DNA of 64,000 bases from Chaetoderma sp. LZ-2023a (taxonomy: Eukaryota; Mollusca; Caudofoveata; Chaetodermatida; Chaetodermatidae): contig CM067366.1 of the NCBI GenBank assembly GCA_034401795.1, positions 75,907,062-75,971,061 of the forward strand, read 5' to 3'. Of the stretch, positions 12,597 to 24,706 are shown one piece after another. The notes beneath the pieces were generated by a model. That model did no database searches and had not been told where the DNA came from. It saw only the letters and a program-made list of their open reading frames with translations. Numbering within the stretch: the stretch's first letter is position 1; each line of letters begins with the position of its first letter. The translations under genes were made by a program, and so were the position numbers.

Positions 12597-12856
12597 TAGC
12601 AGCAGCAGCAGCACCAGCAGCAGCGGCATCAGCATCAGTAGTAGTAGCAGCAGCAACAGCAGTAGTAGTAGTAGCAGTAGTAGCACCAGCAGCAGCACCA
12701 GCAGCAGCAGCAGCAGCAGAAGCAGCAGTAGTGGTAGTAGTAGTAGTAGTAGTAGTAGTAGCACCAGCAACAACAGCAGCAGCAGGAGCAGCAGCAGCAG
12801 CAGTAGCGGTAGTAGTAGCGCCAGCAGCAGCAGCAGTAATAGTAGTAGTGGTAGTC

Positions 12857-12945
<89 letters not shown>
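12342..12945. repeat. AGT/AGC trinucleotide microsatellite
   Basis: This is about 600 bp of AGT repeats with interspersed AGC (CAG-phase) blocks. Poly-Ser, poly-Val, poly-Leu and poly-Thr frames are artefacts. The same tract ends the R1 copy at 47,595-47,862, so it is an inherited part of the module. Confidence 0.96.
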
Positions 12946-12986
12946 CAATATTGTCAACGCACTGGCTCAGGATCTTCAATAATCGA
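12941..12986 (+). repeat. 46-bp direct repeat flanking the CCAT block, left
   Basis: This is identical to 14,205-14,250 except for one base. The pair brackets the 1.2-kb tetranucleotide-rich block. Confidence 0.95.
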
Positions 12987-13001
12987 AAATTAAAAAAAAA
13001 A

Positions 13002-13620
13002 CCCCACCCATCCATCCACCCACCCACCCACCCATCCATTCATCCATCCGCCCAACCATCGATCTCCACACACCAATCCAACCACCCGTCCATCCATCCA
13101 TCCATTCATCCATCCACCCACCCATCGATCGCCACACATCAATCCAACCACCCGTCCATCCACCCATCCACCCATCCACCCATCCACCCATCCACCCATC
13201 CACCCATCCACCCATCCACCCACCCACCCACCCACCCATCCATCCATCCAACCCGTGCCCCCATCCATCCATCATATACGAAGGATAGAGCTTAGTCGGA
13301 GAGAGGGAGGAAGGATCCATCCATCCATCCTTCCATTCCACACATCCATGCCACTCAACCATCCATCCCACACACCCATCCATGGAAGGAAGTGGATTGG
13401 GGATGATGGATGGGCAGGATCCATCCATCCATCCCACCCTCCACCCACCCATACATCAATCCATCCGTAGAATGGAGGGAAAGAGGGATGGGAAGGACCC
13501 ATCCATCCATCCATCCGGATGGGGAGATGGGATGAGGGATGGGAAGGAAGAATAGAGTGGGCATGGCTGGATAGAGGGGGAGGACCATCCATCCACCCAT
13601 CCGTCCACCCACACACTCAC
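13002..13620. repeat. CCAT/CCAC tetranucleotide tract with strand switches
   Basis: Pure CCAT and CCAC runs occupy 13,002-13,270. From 13,270 to 13,620 blocks of ATCC alternate with GGAT/GGGA-rich blocks, several joined at AGGATCCATCC junctions, so the repeat changes strand several times. The frames across it are artefacts. Confidence 0.92.
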
Positions 13621-13790
13621 CCACACGCACGCACGCTCTCACACACACATACCCACACGTACACGTGCACGCATGCACGTACCCACATGTACACACGCAC
13701 ACATGTACGCACGCACGCACACATGTACACACGTACGCACATGTACACACGCACGCACGCACGTACGCACGCACGCACACACCATTCACA
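13610..13790. repeat. CA/CG-rich alternating purine-pyrimidine tract
   Basis: Mixed CACG, CACA, TACA and CGCA words form an almost unbroken alternating purine-pyrimidine run of about 170 bp, a composition that favours left-handed DNA. Confidence 0.9.
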
Positions 13791-13799
13791 TTACAACCC

Positions 13800-14204
13800 A
13801 CCCTCCCCCCATAGATGGATAAGAGGCTGGATGATGGACGGGTAGGAGAGAAGGATAGAGCGGGGATCGGCTGGAGAAGGTGCAGGGGTGGGAGTTCGAG
13901 ATGGACAGACGAGCAGAGGAAAGGCAGAATAGCGGGAGTGATGGGCAAATGGACCGATGGACAAGTGGACCATGTGACAGCCAGACTAGTGAATGCGTGG
14001 GTGGATTGACAGGAGCTGACGGATGTGTAGGCGGGCGGACCAGTGAATGAGTGGAGAAGCAGGAGAGTGAATCCGGGAATGATTGTAGAATGTGGTATAT
14101 CAGTCTCTCCACTGAAAGACTGACAGACTGCCTGACGTGTCGACGGATATATAAGTTATGTTTTTACAAGGCAATACAATAACAGAACTGGCACTCGCAA
14201 GTAT
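13800..14204. other. GA-rich non-coding sequence
   Basis: A GGAT/GACA-rich drift away from the tetranucleotide tract, with no recognised gene. The open frames here are low complexity. Confidence 0.5.
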
Positions 14205-14250
14205 GTAGTCAATATTGTCAACGCACTGGCTCAGAATCTTCAATAATCGA
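14205..14250 (+). repeat. 46-bp direct repeat flanking the CCAT block, right
   Basis: This is the partner of 12,941-12,986, with 45 of 46 bases the same. Downstream sequence then diverges. Confidence 0.95.
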
Positions 14251-14610
14251 GAAAATTCAAAAATTTAAGATAGTTTGGTTTATCTTACTGCCTGAGATTT
14301 GTCATTTTGTTTGAGGAAAGCCATATGGCATTAATGTTAGCCCTTTACTGGTTCAATTTGTTCAGTAGAATCCAAATATTCGCTTTCTTATTTAATGTAC
14401 ATTTGCAGGCACAGACAAGGTCATTCCCGAGAATATGCCACTAGAGCGACTGTCTCGGTTCCCGAGCCAGTCATTACAGCGGTAAATTTTCAAAAATACT
14501 CCAATCCCCGCCGGCAAATGGGCATTGCCCAAGATCACTAAATTGACCGTGTTTGGCAGACCATCATGCAAAGGTTAATGTTGAATGATTGAGATGGATA
14601 TTCTGGATAG
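14251..14610 (-). other. Probable 3' region of the Penelope-like fragment
   Basis: This AT-rich stretch lies downstream of the nuclease stop codon on the minus strand and upstream of the 46-bp repeat. It contains a GAACCGAGACAG-type word and a CCGCTGTAATGAC word resembling the small hairpin family seen at 19,620 and 54,480. The element boundary is not defined. Confidence 0.35.
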
Positions 14611-15635
14611 CTATTTGAGTTTTGCTTTTACCAAAATGTCACGTAGATTCGGATTTTTCTTAAACGCAATTACTGGACGCTTGTTAAAGGGTTGTTTCAG
14701 TTTCTCCTGTAGGTTTTGATACTCATCTTTCAAGATTTTGGAAATTTCAACGTTTTTCCGATTATAGATCAGAATGAATGGAATTTTGTCACGTTGATCA
14801 GATAATTCTGGGTGTGAGTTTATTCCCCTTGGCCACTGTGTTTCGAGTTCTTTAATCCAAAACGATTCTCGAAGTTTTCTTTGTTTATCAGTTTCTTCTG
14901 CCGTATCTGAAAGGGGTGGCTGTTCAATTGGCATAATTTCAAAGTCACGAAGGACTAAATGGTCAGGAAGATTAAAATGTTCGGAAACATGTGTGTCTTC
15001 CTCTAGCCTAATATCTGAGGGATGTCGAGTTGCCCGCCATCTTAATGGGCATTTGGTTTCGCCGACATACTGTTTTTGGCACAATTTGCATGAAATTAGA
15101 TAAATAACATTTTCAGAGTCACAATCTAGATTAGACTGAAGTTGGAACTTGCTTTTGTTCTGAAAGCTCGTGAAAGTATTCTGGTTTGGGAGAAATTCAT
15201 CTAACGTGCACCTTTTCTTTCCGCATTTGCGAGATTCGCCTACACCTATAATTGGACGATTGTGAGAAATTTGTGTAGGCCGACGATTTGTGGCATTATC
15301 TGGAATGGTTTCCAAGCCGTCCAATGTTTCAGATTTGATTTTGCGCAGGAATCGTGAGGAGTAACCTCGTGGTTTGAGGGCTTTGAATAGGGTAGAGCAC
15401 GCTTCTTCAAAGTTTTTCCTATCACTCGAATTCCTGTGAAAACGGATTATTTGTGATTTTACTATTCCTTTAAAAGTATGCGGTGGATGGAAAGATGTGT
15501 TGTGCAATAGTGGGCATTTGGTGTGGGCAATGGTTTGCCAACTGCTAGTTCCGGAGTCCAGTTCAACTAGATATGAAATATCGGGTGTTAACATCGTTAG
15601 GTTTTTGATGATTCTATCTTTTTCTTGCACTCGTA
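14611..15635 (-). pseudogene. Penelope-like retroelement, GIY-YIG endonuclease end
   Basis: The open frame of about 339 codons corresponds to the C-terminal part of a Penelope-like element protein. Seen in the sequence: a reverse-transcriptase exit region (residues about 49-100, HPPHTFKGIV and SQIIRFHR), a Cys pair CGKKRC (136-141), then a GIY-YIG nuclease with VIYLISC (175-181), a CKLC knuckle (181-184), QYVGET (187-192), Arg/His positions 198-203, and RESFWI with the presumed catalytic Glu at about 255, followed by PRGIN. In Penelope-like elements this nuclease cuts the target DNA. The catalytic reverse-transcriptase motifs are missing: an in-frame stop lies just before the first codons and an FB element begins within 30 bp. 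It is therefore a 5'-truncated copy with an undamaged nuclease frame. No ATG begins the frame; the first possible start is GTG. Confidence 0.88.
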
Positions 15636-15654
15636 TTCGTTAATATATTTCTAG

Positions 15655-16045
15655 CTATGTCACCTATTTCAGCCTAAGCTCCGCCTAGTTTTTCTGCGTG
15701 TTGGAATCGAATTTAACATTTTGAACACTGAATTCCCAAAATCTTGCAAAATTAGGCATGTAAGCTGTTTAATGATTTGAAATCTAATTTGACTGGGTGT
15801 GCATGGTGGGGGTGGGTGAATGGATGGGTGGTTAACCATGTTTATTTTAGGTGCTGGTTGCAAAATGGCAAAATGTGTCTTAAATCTTAAATTCATAAAA
15901 GACATACAATTCGTACTCTCATGAAAGACTTTTCGAGTTTCACGATGGGGCTAATCTTCGTGCTGTGTGTAATGCCAGCTAACTAGTGGCGCGATGGATT
16001 ATAGCGTCACACACCTGAGTAACAAGTCGGATCCATGTATTCCAT
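15655..16045 (-). mobile_element. FB element with internal replacement, minus
   Basis: The GC-box end (CCTAAGCTCCGCC, 15,675) and the left arm from 15,767 are present. The loop and right arm are replaced by GGTGGGTGAATGGATGGG-type sequence and AAAATGGCAAAATG. The far side (ACATACAATTCGTAC, 15,905) follows. This half-core form recurs at 51,930 at the start of the third R3 copy. Confidence 0.7.
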
Positions 16046-16805
16046 TCAATCTCTGTACTGTAATTTCGATGACAGAACACATAAATATTGGGGACTATTT
16101 CCCGGACCTGATGCGCTTTTCACAGTGCATGGTATCAGCGTCTACAACGAGTAGGTTCAAACTTTTCACAAGTTAATAAAATAAAAGATAAAAAGTAGCA
16201 CACTGGTAGAATTATTGAATTAGGCCAGTTGCACTCAACAGTAAAATATCTCCTGTATGTTGCGCTATCATGACTTTGATAATTACCCTCTCTAAAATAT
16301 CCGTTACGGATTGCCACTGTAATCTTGCGCATGCAAACGTAGTTACCGTATAAAGAACCACGCTGAAGGAAACCTACAGAAAATCAGATTAACGATTGTT
16401 CTTACCCTAGTCACCATTCTTGATAGTACATAATTTTTTCTGACTGTATGCCATTATTTCCCAATAAATCATTGTTAAAATGCTAGTGCATTGAGGCAAG
16501 CCACGACGCGATGATTGTGATTGGATACATATATGCCAGTAATGTATACGGTTGCGGACTGCATACAGGGGCAATGGGGGTTATCCCGATCTGCGCCTTC
16601 GACATATTATATTTAGAATTAAAATTAAAACTGTGGTTTTGATGATGTCAAGTATCAGAACCGCTCAGATAGAAGTATATATTATGTGGAGGTCGCTTTG
16701 ACTGATAGAGTTGTGCGTGCTGGAGAAGAGAACACGCGACCGAGATGAAGAGAAGGGTGGTCAGGTAGAGCGAACAAAAGGATGAGGTTCAAAGAGAGAA
16801 AGCGT

Positions 16806-16892
16806 TGGGCGCGTTTGAGAGAGAAAGCGAGGGGGTGGAAGAGAGAGAGCGAAAGAGAGAGAGAGAGAGGGAGAGAAAGAGAGAGAGTGGAA
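16806..16892. repeat. GA-rich microsatellite
   Basis: Imperfect GA repeats with AAAGCGAG interruptions lie inside R3 and are not seen in the other R3 copies. Confidence 0.9.
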
Positions 16893-17020
16893 GTGAGCGA
16901 GCCAGCAAGGTCGTAAGTGAGCAAGCAAGTAATCTCGCGAGTGAGCTAGCCAGGAAGCGACTGCGGGAGGAGAGACACTGAGATGGGCCTAATAGAAACG
17001 GTCGTATATACACATTGGCT

Positions 17021-17810
17021 GGAATTCAATAAGGTGGGTTACACCCCGGTTTAGCCTGAACCTGGTAACAACTCACTATATAAACTGATTATAAGAGATG
17101 TATTATCAGGTCCAGCCTTAAACCTAAACAGCTTTAGACCAGACAACAGCTAGACCAGGTTTAACTCCCGTTAACCATGTTTATTTTATCAGCATTCGCG
17201 TACAAACTCGGAGGTTTAATAGAAATTTGACATTTACTTTCTAAACTAACAATATATATGGTTAATTGCTTATTATTAAAATATAATAACACACAGATGG
17301 ACGTAATAATAAAAAGCGACAATACAATGCACCGGTCATATTCTGATAATAAACAACGAGGCCGCTTAAATACCTATCGGGCGTCCATCTCAGTATGCAT
17401 ATGAATGGGAGAACTCGGTCCCACACTAACTGATGGCCTGACTTGCCAAACATAAAAGTGCACACTGCAATAGGAGTTAATCTACCCTGACTCCTGTTTA
17501 GATTTGTGTGATATTTGTTCCAAGGTATATCATATAAATTGCCTTCTTGAAATCGCTTTGTCTTTTGACCAAGTGTATTACCTGGTTTGTTACTTGGCTT
17601 CGATTTCGCTATTTTCATAACATTGTGATTTAGCTTTCACAGAATCTATTTAAGACTAGATACCTTTGGAACGGTGATATTAACATGTATGTAAATTATT
17701 TTCGTATTGGACCAATATTTTAAATCAGTAGAAATGCACGTTTACTACTACTAGCTAAACTAGGGTTAACTCTCTAAATCAGATCTAGCTAAACCACCTT
17801 ATTGAATTCC
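17021..17810. mobile_element. Non-autonomous TIR element, about 790 bp
   Basis: The ends are inverted repeats: the left end GGAATTCAATAAGGTGG matches the complement of the right end over 17 bases. Subterminal words such as TTTAGCCTGAACC, TTTAGACCAG and AAACTAGGGTTAACTC occur on both sides. There is no transposase-like frame; the 118-codon frame at 17,262-17,618 has no recognised domain. A clear target duplication was not found, so the superfamily is open. Confidence 0.7.
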
Positions 17811-18464
17811 TTATTGAATGGAGACCAGACTTGAATCTTGAATTAAAGTAGCTGTGCTCGAGACATGGGCGAACGTATGCTTAGATATCACCAGAACATG
17901 GCCAGTAAAGATAAATGGCTGGTTACCTCAATCAAACTAACATATTATTGATTCTTTCGGTGCGAAAGATGTTTATTCTTTAAAAGAGATCGTCCCGCTC
18001 CTAACGACACATTGAGATTGGAATTGTACTTACAACATGAGGCACCTATAATCATCCCACGTGTTCTATTGGTGATGAATTGCCCATATATATGGCTGTA
18101 TTCCAAAGATACACATCTCATGCCAATGCAAATGAACTGTAATCAGAGAATATTATCGGCCAAGCGGGACAAACTATAACGAACACATCCCATATCGTCT
18201 TAATCATCAGGCAATACGGATAACCATGCCACATATCTCATCATTATTACCACACATAAACATCACAGTATGCCTGGCATATCGCGATGCTATCGACCTT
18301 AATACGTATTTGCCCCAGCATATCTTTGCCACATACATCTATCATCTCTAGGACCTTATGACTCGAATAGCCGCGTAATACCACGATGTATCACGCGTAC
18401 ATGCTACAGATACTTTCAAACGGAGTAGTCTTATGTAATCAGAAAACATTAGCTGGATCTCTCA

Positions 18465-18720
18465 ATCTCTCCCTCTGCCTCACCCTCTCCCTTCTCTCTC
18501 GCTCTCTCCACATCGCCGCCCCATCTCTCTCTCTCTCTCTCTCCCTCCCTCCCTCCCTCCCTCTCTCTCCTCCCCTCCCTCCCCTCTCTCTCTCTCTGTC
18601 TCTCTCGCTCTCTCTCATCGCTCTCTCCATCTTCTTATCTCTATCTCTCTCTCCCTCCCTCTCTCCATATATTTTTTTTTTCTCTATAGCGTTCTCGTCA
18701 TCTATATCTCACTCCCTCCA
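18465..18720. repeat. TC-rich microsatellite of R3
   Basis: Imperfect TC/CCCT repeats with a T run near 18,671. The homologous place in the other R3 copies carries TC at 33,420-33,521 and TC followed by TA at 53,377-53,553. Confidence 0.92.
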
Positions 18721-18956
18721 CATGTCTCCTTATTTTTCTCGCGCTCTCTGTCCGATCTGTTTTGGTGTTTTCTGCTAGCTCTTTTGTCTAAATACATTTT
18801 GCATAGAAATTGTAGCAATGGTTCTGTAGCCTTCTTGCTTAGACGTCTATGTAGCATTGGCACAATCTTAGAGGCTAGCATTCTTGAATATACGGATACA
18901 TAGGTGGTGATTACAAATGATATCCTACGACATTTCACAGAACTCGTTGGCAATAG

Positions 18957-19060
18957 AAGGATCAATCTCTAGCTATGCCCCACCCATTTATAGCCACTCG
19001 TCGTCCACGCTTTGGGCGTGTTGGTCTGCGCCGTAAATACAATCCGTTTTTAGTGAGGAT
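18957..19060 (-). mobile_element. FB GC-box end only
   Basis: Only the terminal GC-box side remains (TAGCTATGCCCCACCCATTT then CACGCTTTGGGCGTGTTGG). The same truncated end occurs at 53,810-53,890 in the third R3 copy, so the truncation predates the duplication. Confidence 0.75.
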
Positions 19061-19914
19061 GGCATCTGCTGAAAGTTGACATTCTGCAAGAGATCCGCTG
19101 GTAAATCATTCCTCAGGTTATATAGTTGAATTTAGTCAATTCCTAATACTTTTTATGGCAATAGCCGACTGACTTCCTCATGAGGGAATCATAATCGTCT
19201 GGAGAGTGGACCAATAAAAGTGTTTTTATTCTCATTAACAAGGGATACTGGGATATAAGTCTAGCCATTCCATCATATGTTGCTTCTCAACACGAGAACG
19301 TGAAACCAATTACCGGAAACGTATTACGCCACAAAATCGTTGCTTAATTGCATCTTGGATTTTACATTATTCACGTAGCGCGCTGTTAGAAATGCGAAGT
19401 CAGTGTTTTTTCGGATTTATTGTTGGTGACGGGAACGAGCGCGCACACGAGGCGTCTTGAATTATTTATTTTGTATTTGGCATTTAGTGTCTGGAATAGC
19501 ATGCCATCATTTGCCTACATCCACCTCACGCTTTTAATGGCTACATTCACTAAAGAATGTCAACGTATTCACTTATTGAATGTCTATTTCCAGGCCAAGG
19601 GAAGACTATTTAAAACACTGATCATTGGAATAACTGGCTCGACTAACTATTTCGTAATTCCAGTGGTAAGTTTTCAGAAAAATGTATCTTCTCTTAGCCT
19701 GAACATTCACCGAGACGCTACAGAGGCCGTTTTTGCCGGCTTCGCAATGACAGGGTTAAAGACGGAATGCTAACGACATTATTAGTCTATGATCGAGCCC
19801 TAGAGCAGCGCAGTGCCTTAGATGTATAGATACAAATTCAAACATTCGTGGAAGTAATCTTTCTAAAAAAAGTAATGTCTACCGCTCAACGTGGCACATT
19901 GCTATGTAATGGAT

Positions 19915-20300
19915 ATATCCGATCTGTCACGCAAGTATATGACATCATAATCAGTTACGCCGCATGTGAAAAGCAAAAGTAAACCACGTAATGAATGATG
20001 TATCTAGGTTCGTCACGAATGCTTAATAGTCCGTCTAATGTACGAATTGTATGGCTTTACTATTTAATAAGTATTATGTTCGATAGTTGGAAGCTAATTT
20101 AACTCGGCGCTATTGCTACCATAGGCAGCAACAGAACCTAGTCAAAATTAGTTTTAAAATATTTAAAGCGTTACCTGTATAGGTGTCTTGCTTTCTGGGA
20201 TTCTGGAAATTGAGGGTTCGATTGATATTAACACGGGACACGCGTTGCCAGAGCTTAGATAGAAATGGGCGGGGCATAGCTAAACGATGATTCATCCGTT
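19915..20300 (+). mobile_element. FB element copy, plus
   Basis: A complete architecture: CRE-derived ATGACATCATAATCAG, GTACGAATTGTATGGCTTT, core 20,078-20,167, and GC-box side ending GGGCGGGGCATAGCTAAACG. The core arms have several mismatches. Confidence 0.85.
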
Positions 20301-21180
20301 AATTACCTTATCATACATGTTTCCGAGTAACGCTGTCTACGGTTTATGCAACAATGCAATGCCAAATATCTACATCATATACACACTAACTAGCTAATAT
20401 TTATAAAACAACACTCACATAATGAGTGTAACTGGCTTTTTTCATTAAGGTCGTAGACGAATATTCTCCCAAACACCCGCTACATCCTATCGTGACAAAG
20501 TCTGAAAATCCTTGTGTATGGTGAGATCATTTATTGTGTTAACATTTGAAGCAGATTTGACTAGCAGGTGTTCAGATACAACACCGCACCCTTGCACGCG
20601 CTCACGCGCATGCGTTCCCGCACGCACAAACTCACGCACACGCGTACACTGACGGCCGTAAATTTGAATGGCATGTGTAGTGAAACGTTTTACGATATAT
20701 CTGCGCTCGTATTATTTGAATCCATTTAGGGTATTGGCTAATGCGAGAAGCTTAAAATTACAGAAAAGTATCCTCCTAGGGAATACGGAAGGATCGACAA
20801 CGAACCGTTTCTAAAACGCTATCTCATTTCCCAGTTTTAGCAAGAGGGCTGATTTTTGTCCCGAAAGTTCTTTACAAAAAGACAAACCCAAGATATTGAC
20901 GAGGAATCGAATCCATATCCGATAACATCGCATATCATCATAGCCTTCAAATGGTACCACAAGACCAACGCCGCATGACAACGAGTTTTAGGCCTACGTT
21001 TCCGATGAGGCCTTCTGAGACCCAGTGGAATCTTGTTTTAGCTGACGTAATTGTAAATAGACTAACTCTGTAATTCCACAAATAGTATCATCACTGTAAA
21101 TGTTTGGTCTCTGTATTATGTGACAGGCGAGGGATTGTGCACATAAATCATTACCTGGCTAGCTACTTACAATTCGTGAA
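20300..21180. other. Non-coding spacer between R3 and R4
   Basis: There is a CA/CG-rich patch at about 20,578-20,650. No gene and no match in the other units was seen; the corresponding spacer in unit 2 (34,200-34,800) differs. Confidence 0.4.
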
Positions 21181-21535
21181 TCCATTTCCTCACTCGATCA
21201 TATGATGTCATAATCAACTACGCGACGTGTATGCTGGCGGCATAATTATGACGTCATGAATGATCCGATTAAGCCCGTCTTTAGCATTTAATATTCCGGC
21301 ACGTTGTACGAATTGTATGTTTTTGCTATTTAAGAAACATGCTGTTGAATATTTTGAAACTAATTTGACTGGGCGATGTTGCCAAATTAGTTTCACAATA
21401 TTGAACAGCTTATCTGTATAGTTTTCTGGAAATTGATAGTAAGGCAATTCAGAGATCGATCGATACCAACACGATCGAGGTGTGGGTGGAGCTTAGATAT
21501 AGATGGGCGAGGCATAGTTAAAAGGCCCATTACGG
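21180..21535 (+). mobile_element. FB element copy, plus, shortened loop
   Basis: The end reads ATTTCCTCACTCGATCATAT, a variant end shared with the copy at 26,158. One perfect TGACGTCA lies at 21,249. The core, 21,344-21,406, is only 63 bp because the inner stem (CTGTTGCTGCC region) is deleted. The GC-box side is well preserved. Confidence 0.88.
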
Positions 21536-21639
21536 CCTATCAGCCACCGCAGAATTCCACTGTGTGTCAGAAACCCACACCTGCGATAGCCTCGCCGCCA
21601 GAGTACGATGTTTGTCCGGGGATTAGGTTTGGTGATGAT

Positions 21640-22970
21640 GATACTAGGCGATGTTGCCAGTTGTGGGTTCGACAACCCGTCGATGCTAATATCGTAATGC
21701 CACGTTTACCTGTATACACATTTCAGGATAATATTGGTATTGAGATCTTAACCTCACCTATCAATCTATCTTGGAATGCTGTCTATTTAAAGCAGTTTCA
21801 TGACAACTGTAAGCTACGCGTATGGTGTTGCTATTAGTCGCAGCTATGTAAGATGGCCATAGCTCATGTCATACTTGACATCACTATTCCCCAAAGCATT
21901 GCCGCGAACTGATGACGTGACACAAGCTCGTGGTCCGCCAGACCGGATGATAAATTACCATGTTTGTCCAAAGGTTTTTTCAATAATAACAACTTTCAAA
22001 TACAATTACTCCCATCACACCTACCCCTCCCTTACACCAAAATATCTATCAAATTGGCGCTTATTTGCTTCGGATGCCTAGAGCTGTAAAGTGCGAGCGA
22101 TATATTGACCATGCTTCAATAACAAATGAAACACTGCGAATATTTGACATCCATGACGGATGACTTCCTATGGAGGCAAATTTATCATGTTGACAAATTA
22201 ACTCGGAAATACCGAAAAACATCTGTCAAGTTTGTCAATGTAGCATAATAGTAGTGACTGAATAGACGTTATAAGGTGGATTTTGGTTACGTGGAACTCC
22301 CTATAACGTGGACAGCGGGGGTGCTGGGGGACAAATGCAATATGGGAATAGATTAGTGATGGCGCATTCGGTTCTATTCGTAATTACATACTAATGCCAA
22401 CTTCAACTGCAACCGAGTGTTAGCGTGCGTTGTCAATCGATGCAATATAACACTAACAGCATTTAAACATTGGCTAATCAAAACCTATGCCGGTATATAA
22501 TTATTTTGGTCAAACACGCTCGTTAGCCGTTGTTGATTCAGTCAAACTGTCCTTTATCATTGGCTGTCTGCATTCATTTATGTAATGCATATAGGCATAT
22601 CTATTACTTGCTAAGCTATTATTTCCTACAGCCACACCCACTTCAAACAGCCACTCCATACCGCATCAATTACTATACAATAATCTGTCTAGACTATCAT
22701 GCACCATGTCTTTTAGGAAAGTAAATCCCATAAGCTGTTTAATGCTTCAAATACCATGTGTACTACTCTTGTCAGGGAGACACAACACAACCTAGCCACG
22801 CAAACAAATTACCTCATATTTTTCCGTATGAAAAGAGTTAGACTGACAGACCCATCTATTCTTGGCTCCACTTCTGTGTCAAGAGTTACACTTTTGTTTA
22901 TCTGGTGATAAATGGAACGTTAGATGGGCATTAAAATTATAACCATTCTACCCGATCGATTCGACAATTG
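21640..22970 (+). repeat. Module R4, unit 1 copy
   Basis: This aligns with 34,900-35,510 and 54,560-55,845. A landmark is GTTGCTATTAGTCGCAGCTA at 21,825, repeated at about 35,030 and 54,570. The shared block near 22,180 (CTCGGAAATACCGAAAAACA) recurs at 35,400 and 54,940. No frame is conserved between copies. Confidence 0.85.
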
Positions 22971-23215
22971 AGGGCTCCATTTCCAGCTATTCCCCGCGCG
23001 TGTCTAGCTAATCTCCATCCAGGGGTTTCACTGGTTGGTATTAATTTGTATATGTTGAAGTTTGAAGTATCTGGATCACAAGGTAATTACATTTGACTGG
23101 CTGCGGTTATAGGCAATTTAGTTCCGGAATAGTCAACAGGATGTTTATGAAATAGTAAAGACATGCAATTCCCATTTATGTTCATGACGGAACTGGATAC
23201 ATTGAAGATAACTGC
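22970..23215 (-). mobile_element. Degenerate FB element, minus
   Basis: The GC-box end (AGCTATTCCCCGCGCG) is recognisable. The core near 23,063-23,145 is eroded. The far side stops after GTAAAGACATGCAATTCC. The homologous junction in unit 3 carries the copy at 56,228. Confidence 0.6.
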
Positions 23216-23484
23216 GTGAGGGTGTTGTTTGCTATGCAGAATACAGAAAATTGATTTTTGGCGCATCTAATTCTAGAATATCTCCAGGGGGAGAAACTCC
23301 CCACCGTGAGAAATCCCCCATTCTATACGCCTAGATAACAATGTTGTCCAGTGGAATTGCCTAAAAAAATTCACTATATTAACTCGAAAATACATTAATC
23401 TCGTCATCAGGATGACAAGAAATTGAATGCCTTTAAACTGGTGCATATGTCAAAGCACTGACTGGAACACATTTCTGCCTTAGA

Positions 23485-23550
23485 AAAATCGGCCAGTCAA
23501 ATTCACCTGAATATATTCAACAGCATATTGATTGGTCTGTATGAACTTGT
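23485..23550. mobile_element. Solo FB arm fragment
   Basis: GGCCAGTCAAATTCACCTGA and a degraded ATATTCAACAGC remain from one arm. The homologous fragment is at about 38,027-38,080. Confidence 0.5.
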
Positions 23551-24115
23551 CGAAGTTGATATAACAGGTTCAAAGCGATAGGCTGCATTACAGACATGAT
23601 TATGACCACCGCTTATGGAAACTAAACACGAGAATACGCTGTACAGTATAATCAATTTGTACACAGCACCGTGACCTTCGATCTTACTGAAAAAATACAA
23701 TAGCATTTACACCATTATGCCATCACAAGTTATATTTATGGACTATACATATTTTAATAAAACCATGTCATGATTTGGATCGAATGGACACATAGTACAC
23801 GCACGCAGCAATAATACAGTATACGTATTCTAAGATTTATTGGCTATATGGAGATATGAAATGATCAAGGATGGGTGTGTTTAAAGGAAATCGAATGTAC
23901 AAATATAGGTGACTTAAAAGATTACAGACACAAATATAATACATTAACTATGTTATGCAGATACAGTTTGCTCGCACAATTCAGGTGGTTTTATCGAGCC
24001 AATTGATTCCGAACATAAGATTTCGCCTAAGCAGCGTATTCCAACTATTATGTCTGTTTGCGTGCACAGTAACGTGTGTATGTGTACATGTTTAAAATAT
24101 ATAATTACATGACGG

Positions 24116-24706
<591 letters not shown>

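Larger units (their letters stand above)
15990..19795 (+). repeat. Module R3, unit 1 copy
   Basis: Blocks 16,020-16,380, 17,900-18,420 and 18,780-19,790 align with 51,580-52,560, 52,860-53,330 and 53,640-54,540. A shorter copy is at 32,830-33,530. A landmark is TATGGCTGTATTCCAAAGAT near 18,090, 32,937 and 53,007. A GA tract and a TIR element interrupt this copy. The 117-codon frame at 19,420-19,773 is broken in the sister copy, so I do not call it a gene. Confidence 0.85.

Noticed and set aside
13002-13260. CCAT/CCAC tract as an internal telomere repeat
   Set aside because: The unit is a tetranucleotide and does not match TTAGGG-type or other telomere units I know; ordinary microsatellite is simpler.
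12185-13470. Poly-Val, poly-Ser, poly-Thr, poly-Leu and His/Pro-Ser-Ile-rich frames
   Set aside because: These arise from AGT/AGC and CCAT tetranucleotide repeats; no protein-like core outside the repeat. The 47,589-47,975 frames are the same case.
19420-19773. 117-codon frame as a gene
   Set aside because: The homologous R3 copy at 54,290-54,560 has stops and indels in every frame, and no domain was recognised.
21433-21837. 134-codon frame as a gene
   Set aside because: Its first third is the GC-box side of an FB element and the rest is R4, which is non-coding in the other copies.
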